Of a DNA stretch of 64,000 nucleotides, positions 58,901-64,000 are shown piece after piece (position 1 is the first letter of the stretch; every line of letters begins with the position of its first letter). Source of the stretch: Parvularculaceae bacterium (GTDB lineage Bacteria; Pseudomonadota; Alphaproteobacteria; Caulobacterales; Parvularculaceae); NCBI GenBank assembly GCA_028280115.1, contig JANQMJ010000001.1:1-64000 (forward strand). Direction: 5' to 3'. Below the pieces are notes generated by a model, which worked only from the letters and a program-made list of their open reading frames with translations, had not been told where the DNA came from and made no database searches. A program made the translations under genes and the position numbers.

Positions 58901-59508
58901 ACAAGACCGACCAGCGGGCTCGTCCGATGACTGACGGAAATGTCCTCAAAGCCTTCGGCGCGGGCGATGTCGGCGAGCCGCGTCTCCATCTCGGGAAATT
59001 TCCAGGCGTGGATCAGGGCGATGGCGACGGATTGAATGCCCGCCGCCCGCGCGCGGCGAAACATGGCGGCTGCTTTTGCCTCGTCCAACGGTTCGAGAAC
59101 GGCGCCGTCGGCGTCGGCGCGGCCGGCGACTTCCTCGACAATGTCATAGAGCGGCGGCGGTTTTTCGATGGCGAGATCGAACAAAGACGGCCGCGCCTGA
59201 TGGCCGATGGCGAGAAGATCGGCAAAGCCTTCATTGACCACGAGCAATGTGCGCGCGCCCTTGCGTTCAAGCAGCGCATTGGTGGCGACGGTCGTGCCCA
59301 TTCTGACCTGATCGATCAGCGTATCGGGCAGCGGCGCGTCCTGTTTCAGGTCGAGCACGGCGCGTATGCCGGCGACTGCGGCGTCGCGGTATTGCTGCGG
59401 GTTTTCCGACAGCATCTTAATGGTCGTAAAAGCGCCGTCGGGACTTCTGGCGACCACGTCCGTAAACGTTCCGCCGCGGTCGATCCAGAACCGCCAGCCC
59501 GCCGTCAT
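55903..59508 (-). CDS. Hydantoinase/oxoprolinase family protein (HyuA-HyuB fusion)
   Basis: 1201 aa, the fused form of ATP-dependent 5-oxoprolinase or N-methylhydantoinase. The N-terminal HyuA half (about 1-680) has FWIDRGGTFTDVVARSPDG and the ATPase motif GFDMGGTSTDVCLYAG. The C-terminal HyuB half (about 690-1200) has GERMGAVLRNTATSVNIKERLDFS and VVLNNPFNGGTHLPDVT, and ends in VVETPGGGGYGRSDR. The reaction is ATP-driven hydrolysis of a cyclic amide such as 5-oxoproline or a hydantoin. It starts by overlap (ATGA) at the end of the Nramp-like gene, so the two form one operon. Confidence 0.93.
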   Translation of the reverse strand: MTAGWRFWIDRGGTFTDVVARSPDGAFTTIKMLSENPQQYRDAAVAGIRAVLDLKQDAPLPDTLIDQVRMGTTVATNALLERKGARTLLVVNEGFADLLAIGHQARPSLFDLAIEKPPPLYDIVEEVAGRADADGAVLEPLDEAKAAAMFRRARAAGIQSVAIALIHAWKFPEMETRLADIARAEGFEDISVSHRTSPLVGLVGRAGTTVVDAYVSPVLGGYVNRVASELGGTRLYFMQSNGGLADAARFQGKDAILSGPAGGVVGAARTAEAAGFENIIGFDMGGTSTDVCLYAGRLERVFETEVAGVQLKTPMMAIHTVAAGGGSILHFDGARFRVGPDSAGADPGPAAYRRDGPLTVTDANIFVGKIQPRYFPHIFGPAGDQPLDGETPARRFETLAAEIAKATGEQKDPRAIAEDFLRIAVANMAQAIKKISLEKGHDLDGFALQCFGGAGGQHACMVADELGLETVLIHPFAGVLSAYGMGLADQNVIRRQAIERPLDEDAVAAAADALEALAGEAIATLKTSAGETADTARIMTADLRFHGTDTALAVPFGALADMRDAFHDAHQRRFGFTMRDRALVLESVTVEIVLAGETARQPRAAQGNGAPPEPPERVSLWSGGKSHDAPVYARAALGAGDEVPGPALVCEEIATTVVEPGWTARMAERGELILRRSAAQKHRLLTETNSADPALLELFNNMFMAAAERMGAVLRNTATSVNIKERLDFSCALFDAEGGLIANAPHVPVHLGAMGESVRAVLASRKETLKPDDMVVLNNPFNGGTHLPDVTVIAPVFDKTGAELRFFVGNRGHHADIGGTAPGSTPPDSKTLAEEGVVIDDFLIRDGDVFCEEAFRRLLTDAPFPARSPDTNISDIKAQIAANEAGIREAEALVERYGWPGVRAYMRHVMTNAEESVRRVIDRLSDGCFDYVMDDGARLKVSIHVDRKRREAVIDFSGTGPQRPGNFNAPPAVARAAALYVFRCLVADDIPLNDGCLRPLKIVTPAGSFLAPAPGCAVVAGNTEVSQAVCNALFGALGACAASQGTMNNLLIGNARFQYYETICGGAGAGPDFDGASAVHTHMTNTRITDPEVLELRYPLRLETFAVRTGSDGAGERAGGNGAARRIRALEAATVSLVSSRRSVAPFGLSGGADGAAGRQWIEKADGARKDIAGAAEAELETGDAIVVETPGGGGYGRSDR

Positions 59509-60719
59509 AAGACGCCCAGGGCTTTTAGGATCGCGCGCAGCCCCAGCCCCGCCGTGATCAGCATCACGACGCCGCCGGCGATATTGGCCAGGACGCCGTT
59601 TGTGTGCGCGCCGAGAAGACGTTTGCTGTTGGCGGCGTAAAGCAAAAAGCCGGCGATGACCGGCAGCAAAAGGCCGTTGGCGAATTGCGCGAACAAGATG
59701 ATCTCCACGGGCCGCGCGCCGGTGACGGCGACCGCGCCGCCAATGACCAGCACCGCGCCGGCGACCAAACGGAATTTCATCGCTTTGGGGTCGCTGTCAA
59801 AACCGAAAAGCTCCGCGGCTGCAAATCCCGTCGCCAGCGGCGCGGTGATGGCGGAGGAAAGCCCGGCCCCGAAGAGCCCGATCGCCAAAAGATACGTCGC
59901 GCCTGCGCCGAAGGCCGGTTCGAGCTGGCGCGCCATGTCGGCGGCGTTCGATACTTCAAGGCCGAGCGCAAACAGGCTCGCCGCCGCCGTCGAAAGCACC
60001 AGCAGCGAAACAACGCCGCCAAGGCCGATGGAAAGCCGCGCGTCGAAACGCGCTTCGGGCAGCGCGCTCGCATCCGGCCAGCGTTTGCGCGCCGCGGCCG
60101 CATGCAGAAAAAGATTGTAAGGAACGATGGTCGTGCCGATCAAGCCGATGACCAGCGTCAACGCGCCGCCGGGAATGGACGGAACGAGCGCGCCTTTGGC
60201 AAGCGCGGTCCAGTCCGGTCCGACGACGATCAGCGTTGCACCGAAGGCGGCGGTCATGAGCAGCACCGCGCCGATCAGCACGCGCTCGATGACGCGATAG
60301 CCGCCGAACAGCAAGATCGCGCCGGCGAGTGCGACAATGACGCCGGCGGTCGTTGCGCGGGGCGCCTCCGGCAGCGCCGCCTGAACGCCCAGGACGGCGC
60401 CGGCGATATTGCCGCCCTCATAAGCGGCGTTGCCGACGAACAGCGCCGAGATGATGAGCACGATCGCGCCCCATTTAAGCGCCGGCGCGGCGCCGGCGGC
60501 CTTGACGATCGCCTCGCCCAGGCCGAGCCGGCCGGCGACGCCGAGGCGCACGGCGGTTTCCTGCAGGATGATGGCGGCGAGCGTGGCGAAGACCAGCGTC
60601 CAGGCGAGCCCATAGCCGAATGCGGCCCCGGCGACGGTGGCCGTCGTTACGGTGCCGGGGCCGATAAACGCGGCGGCGGTGAGCGCGCCGGGGCCGATGG
60701 AGCGCAGGCGTTTGAGCAT
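59505..60719 (-). CDS. Divergent Nramp-family transporter
   Basis: 404 aa, about 11 membrane spans, with the Nramp fold recognisable from start (GPGALTAAAFIGPGTVTTAT) to end. In classical Nramp proteins TM1 carries DPGN and TM6 carries MPHN, which bind Mn2+ or Fe2+. Here TM1 has GPGT (20-23) and TM6 has VPYN (199-202), so the metal-binding Asp, Asn and Met are absent. The substrate may be another cation or an organic solute. Coupling to the hydantoinase/oxoprolinase gene favours a nutrient linked to that enzyme, but this is inference. Confidence 0.85.
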   Translation of the reverse strand: MLKRLRSIGPGALTAAAFIGPGTVTTATVAGAAFGYGLAWTLVFATLAAIILQETAVRLGVAGRLGLGEAIVKAAGAAPALKWGAIVLIISALFVGNAAYEGGNIAGAVLGVQAALPEAPRATTAGVIVALAGAILLFGGYRVIERVLIGAVLLMTAAFGATLIVVGPDWTALAKGALVPSIPGGALTLVIGLIGTTIVPYNLFLHAAAARKRWPDASALPEARFDARLSIGLGGVVSLLVLSTAAASLFALGLEVSNAADMARQLEPAFGAGATYLLAIGLFGAGLSSAITAPLATGFAAAELFGFDSDPKAMKFRLVAGAVLVIGGAVAVTGARPVEIILFAQFANGLLLPVIAGFLLYAANSKRLLGAHTNGVLANIAGGVVMLITAGLGLRAILKALGVL

Positions 60720-60762
60720 CCCGAAAGCCTATCGCGCGCCGCGGCGAAAAGCGAACGCCCCC

Positions 60763-60794
60763 AAAAAAACGCCCCGGCTTTAAGGGCCGGGGCG
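60763..60794 (-). terminator. Rho-independent terminator of the TPR lipoprotein gene
   Basis: CGCCCCGGC (60770-60778) pairs with GCCGGGGCG (60786-60794) across a 7-base loop and is followed on the minus strand by seven T residues. It lies 38 bases after the TPR gene stop and before the Nramp-like gene start. Confidence 0.9.
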
Positions 60795-60831
60795 GGACGC
60801 AACAGATGAACGCAACTAAGTTTCGTAGCGG

Positions 60832-61842
60832 TTAGTCGATCTCTTTGATCTGTTCTTCGTCGACCGGTTCGACCGTCGCGGAAGCTTTTGTCACCGGCGT
60901 CGGTTCGAACAGCGCGACCGGCGCGCCGTCGACTTCGTCTTCTTCTTCCGGCTTGGGTTCTTCCTTGAGCTGCGGCGTCGGCTCGGACTTCAGCGGCGCG
61001 GCCGGCGCGTCGTCGAATTCCGGCACGTCGGCGTCGGCGGCGGCGTATTCGCCCCAATAGGCGGGCTGGTTCATAAGCTGTCGGTAAACGTCGATATTGT
61101 TGTCGGCGACAACCGGCGGCAGGTCGGAGCGCGCAAGCCGTTCGGCGGCGCTCATCTCGCCGGACAGCGCCAGCACAAGCGCTAGGTTCTGGCGGATGCG
61201 CGCGTCGCCGCCGGCATTGGCCGCGGCTTCGCGCAAGGTGGCGCGCGCCATGGCGAGATTGCCGTCGATCGCGAAAGAAAGACCTTTGTTGTTGAGCACC
61301 GACACGGCGCCCGGCGCCAGTGCGAGGGCGCGGTTATATCTGGCGCGCGCTTCTTTGTGCTCGCCGATCTGGTCGAGCGCGACGCCATAGGCCGATATCG
61401 CGCTCCAGTCGGTCGGCTTTTTTGCGACGGCGTTTTCAAGATGGCGAACGGCCTCAAAGGCGCGGCCGCCCTCGACCAACGCCTTGCCGTATTCAAGGCT
61501 TACATCGGCGTTGTCCGGTTGCAGGTTGGAGGCTTTCTGCATCACGCCGACGGCCTCTTCGACCGAACCGATTTTACGCAGCGCCTGGGAAAACTTGACC
61601 GCCACGGCGGGGTCGGACTGGTCGGTGTTGTACCGCGTGCCCCAGAAGGCGGCGGCGGCGATCGAGTCCATGCCTTCGTCGGCCGCATGGCTCGAATAAA
61701 CGCCGATCGCTTCGCGATATTTATCGTCGCCAATGCCGGCCGCGGCTTGTGTCTTTTGCATTGTCCCGCAAGCTTGGAGCATAATGGCCGCGCTGGCGGC
61801 GCCGGCGAGCTTAAGGCCAAGCGGAATAGAGCGGAAAGCCAT
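60832..61842 (-). CDS. TPR lipoprotein, TadD-like
   Basis: 336 aa from the ATG at 61842. A signal peptide ends in a lipobox (IMLQACGT). At least four tetratricopeptide repeats follow (about 65-225; for example NADVSLEYGKALVEGGRAFE and DWSAISAYGVALDQIGEHKE), and the last 75 residues are an acidic, Pro-rich tail ending KEID. It resembles TadD, an outer-membrane lipoprotein of Flp pilus assembly, but no other tad gene is nearby, so a general scaffolding role is also possible. An own terminator follows. Confidence 0.8.
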   Translation of the reverse strand: MAFRSIPLGLKLAGAASAAIMLQACGTMQKTQAAAGIGDDKYREAIGVYSSHAADEGMDSIAAAAFWGTRYNTDQSDPAVAVKFSQALRKIGSVEEAVGVMQKASNLQPDNADVSLEYGKALVEGGRAFEAVRHLENAVAKKPTDWSAISAYGVALDQIGEHKEARARYNRALALAPGAVSVLNNKGLSFAIDGNLAMARATLREAAANAGGDARIRQNLALVLALSGEMSAAERLARSDLPPVVADNNIDVYRQLMNQPAYWGEYAAADADVPEFDDAPAAPLKSEPTPQLKEEPKPEEEDEVDGAPVALFEPTPVTKASATVEPVDEEQIKEID

Positions 61843-61963
61843 GGGTCTGCCTCGATCACTGAACGAATTTCGTCGGCGATCATGGCTAAAGGAGTTCAAT
61901 AAAGGCTTAACTCTATGCTTAATGTGCAATCGAATCGAGGCTTAGGACCTTAATGGAACGTTG

Positions 61964-63331
61964 ATGCGACACGAACTTTTAAACCCATTCGAAACCGCCG
62001 CCGCTGATGCGGCGAAAGCGATTCATCTCGTCCATGAGGGCGCGCTTGACGGCGCCGGGCTTTGCGACTCTTTGCGCGCGCTGGCCAGGGATAACGGCTT
62101 TGCCGGCAAGGCGGGCGCGCTCATCGCCAATCAAGACGGGGTGTTGCTTGGCGCCGGGGACGGCCGCGATCCCTTCATCATCGCCGCCGCCGCCGACAAG
62201 CTGCCTGACGGCGATTACGCGCTCGCCGGCGCGATGGAGCCCGGCGCGGCGACGCTGGCCTGTCTGGGCTGGCTCATGGGGACCTATCGATTCGATCGTT
62301 ACAAATCGCAAAGGCCGCCGACGGCGCGGTTGATCGCGCCGGAAAACGCCGATCTTGAGGCGGCGCGCCGCGCCGCTGAAGCCGTCGGGCTGGTCCGCGA
62401 TCTGGTCAATACCCCGGCCGGGGACATGACGCCGGAAGCGCTGGAAAATGCGGCCCGAAGCGCCGCCGCCGATTATGACGCCGCGATTAAGGCGACCGTC
62501 GGCGACGATCTCCTGGAAGAGAACTATCCCATGATCCATGCGGTCGGACGCGCCGCCGCCGCCGCGCCGCGGCTGATCGATCTTCGCTGGGGACCGGCAG
62601 ATGCGCCCAAGCTCACGCTTGTGGGCAAGGGCGTGTGCTTTGATTCCGGCGGGCTCAACATGAAAGGCGTCGCGGGCATGGCGCTGATGAAAAAAGACAT
62701 GGGCGGTGGCGCCCATGTTCTCGCGCTCGCCCGGATGATCATGGACGCCGGCCTCAAGGTCCGTTTGCGCGCGTTGATTCCCGCGGTGGAGAACGCCGTT
62801 TCCGGCAACGCCTATCGGCCGGGCGACATCCTGCCCAGCCGCAAGGGACTGACGGTCGAGATCGGCAATACGGACGCGGAAGGCCGGCTGATTCTCGCTG
62901 ACGCGCTTGCGGCGGGCGGCGAAGAAAACCCGGACCTGATGATTTCCATTGCAACGCTCACCGGCGCCGCGCGGGTCGCGCTTGGGCCCGAGCTTGCGCC
63001 CTATTATTGCGACGACGAAGCGTTAGCGGCCGCGCTTGAAGAATCATCCAAGCGGACCGCCGATCCGGTCTGGCGCATGCCCTTGTGGCGCAACTACGAC
63101 GCCATGCTTTCCTCGTCCGTCGCCGACGTCAATCACATCGCCGGCGGGACGTTCGCGGGATCGGTGATCGCGGCGCTGTTCTTAAAGCGTTTCACGCCGG
63201 AAGACGGGCGGTGGATGCATTTCGATATCTTCGCCTGGCGGCCCAAAGCCGCGCCGGGCCGGCCCGTCGGCGGCGAGGCCCAGGCGATTCGCGCGCTTTT
63301 CGATGCGCTGGCGGCGCGATACGGTCGATAG
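61964..63331 (+). CDS. Leucyl aminopeptidase family protein (M17)
   Basis: 455 aa cytosolic dizinc aminopeptidase. The metal and catalytic residues lie in VGKGVCFDSGGLNMKG (Lys and Asp), KKDMGGGAHV (Asp) and GNTDAEGRLILADAL (Asp, Glu, Arg). The N-terminal macro-like domain is short and divergent. The ATG at 61964 directly follows a TTG; an upstream GGAACG may serve for ribosome binding. It diverges from the TPR lipoprotein gene. Confidence 0.93.
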   Translation: MRHELLNPFETAAADAAKAIHLVHEGALDGAGLCDSLRALARDNGFAGKAGALIANQDGVLLGAGDGRDPFIIAAAADKLPDGDYALAGAMEPGAATLACLGWLMGTYRFDRYKSQRPPTARLIAPENADLEAARRAAEAVGLVRDLVNTPAGDMTPEALENAARSAAADYDAAIKATVGDDLLEENYPMIHAVGRAAAAAPRLIDLRWGPADAPKLTLVGKGVCFDSGGLNMKGVAGMALMKKDMGGGAHVLALARMIMDAGLKVRLRALIPAVENAVSGNAYRPGDILPSRKGLTVEIGNTDAEGRLILADALAAGGEENPDLMISIATLTGAARVALGPELAPYYCDDEALAAALEESSKRTADPVWRMPLWRNYDAMLSSSVADVNHIAGGTFAGSVIAALFLKRFTPEDGRWMHFDIFAWRPKAAPGRPVGGEAQAIRALFDALAARYGR

Positions 63332-63414
63332 ACCGCCGCAAGGCTCTTGCCCTTGCGGGGCGAACAGTTGCAAGCATATCGCTTGGGGCAAATACCCAGA
63401 CGGTAAGCCGGATT

Positions 63415-63768
63415 ATGGCGTCGATCGATATTCTGACCAACTGGCGAGATGTGATGTGCGACGCGGTGCGCGCCGACGGTCCGGATTTGTCCATGCGACA
63501 ATGGTCAATTCTTCTAACCGTTTACCTCAATCCGGGTCCGCATACGGTGCGCGGGCTGGCGCGCGATCTCAACGTGCCCAAGCCGGCGATCTCGCGCGCC
63601 CTCGATGCGCTGTCGATCCTCGGCTTCGTCAAGCGCGTGCGCGATCCCGGCGACAAGCGCATCGTCCTTGTACAGAAGACCCCTAGCGGGGCGGTCTATC
63701 TGGACGAGTTCGCGCGGCTGGTCGAATCGCGCCTTGAAGAGCCGGCGCTCGGCGCGCTTTACGGCTGA
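63415..63768 (+). CDS. MarR family transcriptional regulator
   Basis: 117 aa from the ATG at 63415; the upstream open frame runs into the aminopeptidase gene and is not protein-like. The winged helix-turn-helix is clear: MRQWSILLTVYLNPGPHTV, LARDLNVPKPAISRALDAL, and the wing KRVRDPGDKRIVLVQ. It is shorter than typical MarR proteins (about 140 aa), with reduced dimerisation helices. The ligand and target are unknown. It converges with the XRE gene, 3 bases apart. Confidence 0.85.
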   Translation: MASIDILTNWRDVMCDAVRADGPDLSMRQWSILLTVYLNPGPHTVRGLARDLNVPKPAISRALDALSILGFVKRVRDPGDKRIVLVQKTPSGAVYLDEFARLVESRLEEPALGALYG

Positions 63769-63771
63769 ACA

Positions 63772-63960
63772 TCAGTCTTCGAAAATCTCTTCGATCGGCA
63801 ATTTAAAGAGCCGCGCGATCTTGAACGCGAGCGGCAGGCTCGGGTCGTATTTGCCCGTCTCAAGCGCATTGACCGTCTGGCGCGACACGGCCAGCAGTTC
63901 GGCGAGCCGGGCCTGGCTCCATCCGTGCTCGGCTCTTAATGCGCGCAGCCGGTTCTTCAT
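63772..63960 (-). CDS. Small XRE-family helix-turn-helix regulator
   Basis: 62 aa, a single HTH_3 domain: MKNRLRALRAEHGWSQARLA, then LLAVSRQTVNALETGKYDPS, then a typical ending KLPIEEIFED. Such minimal Cro/C1-like proteins often autoregulate or pair with a membrane protein gene; a partner would lie at lower coordinates on the minus strand, where only the convergent MarR gene is found. No toxin gene is visible in the window. Confidence 0.88.
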   Translation of the reverse strand: MKNRLRALRAEHGWSQARLAELLAVSRQTVNALETGKYDPSLPLAFKIARLFKLPIEEIFED

Positions 63961-64000
63961 CGATAGCTGAAAACAATGATTTGCCGGATGGCGCCGAAAA

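Noticed and set aside
59604-60809. 401-codon plus-strand frame opposite the Nramp-like gene
   Set aside because: Asp/Arg/Gly-rich shadow sequence, no protein family features.

Overview
The window is almost entirely a photosynthesis gene cluster (PGC) of a GC-rich alphaproteobacterium, with ordinary chromosomal genes on both sides. The PGC runs from about 6.4 to 53.0 kb. It holds a type-II reaction centre (pufL, pufM, puhA), an LH1 antenna (pufB, pufA), a full bacteriochlorophyll a pathway, an acyclic carotenoid pathway and the PpsR/AerR regulator pair. The only Mg-protoporphyrin ester cyclase is the oxygen-dependent AcsF. No bchE, pucBA (LH2), pufC, pufX, crtA or carbon-fixation gene is visible. 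This points to an aerobic anoxygenic phototroph. The genus cannot be fixed from the sequence.

Layout. 1-6.1 kb: pheS (5' end cut off by the window), a 3-hydroxyisobutyrate-dehydrogenase-like gene, a palindromic repeat, pheT, and a flavin-dependent halogenase-like gene. 6.24 kb: tRNA-Thr(CGT), at the left edge of the PGC. 6.4-11.7 kb, minus strand: bchG, a PucC-like transporter, bchP, tspO, a small membrane protein and hemC. 11.8-14.2 kb, minus: ppsR and aerR. 14.6-30.0 kb, plus: bchF-N-B-H-L-M, lhaA, puhA-B-C, a 100-aa ORF, acsF, puhE and hemA, a tightly packed 15.4-kb superoperon with many stop/start overlaps. 30.1-32.1 kb: a twin palindrome, bciA (minus) and an unknown gene (plus). 32.1-40.0 kb, minus: bchC-X-Y-Z-pufQ-B-A-L-M. 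40.1-42.1 kb, minus: crtE-crtF. 42.2-44.6 kb, plus: crtD-crtC. 44.6-47.1 kb, minus: crtI-crtB. 47.2-52.2 kb, minus: bchI-bchD-bchO and a DUF3422 gene. 52.3-53.0 kb: a lipoprotein cytochrome c. 53.2-64 kb: flanking genes (Zn alcohol dehydrogenase, BCCT transporter, hydantoinase/oxoprolinase, divergent Nramp transporter, TPR lipoprotein, M17 aminopeptidase, MarR and XRE regulators).

How the genes work together. HemA and HemC feed tetrapyrrole synthesis. BchIDH, BchM, AcsF, BciA, BchLNB, BchF, BchXYZ, BchC, BchG and BchP complete bacteriochlorophyll a. CrtE, B, I, C, D and F make methoxylated acyclic carotenoids. PuhB, PuhC, PuhE, LhaA and PufQ help assemble the reaction centre-LH1 complex. With no PufC, a soluble or membrane-anchored cytochrome must re-reduce the reaction centre, and the lipoprotein cytochrome c next to bchI is a candidate. 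Palindromes of the PpsR type (TGT-N12-ACA and one-base variants) lie before bchG, bchF, bchC, crtE/crtD and crtI.

The most interesting observations are regulatory and micro-structural. Operator pairs spaced exactly 26 bp apart are fused to the -35 and -10 elements of the bchC and crtE promoters, with a similar pair at bchG. The bchC and crtI mRNAs are predicted to be leaderless. A small duplication of the bchZ start has inserted a 24-codon ORF between bchY and bchZ and recreated the same stop/start overlap at both of its ends.
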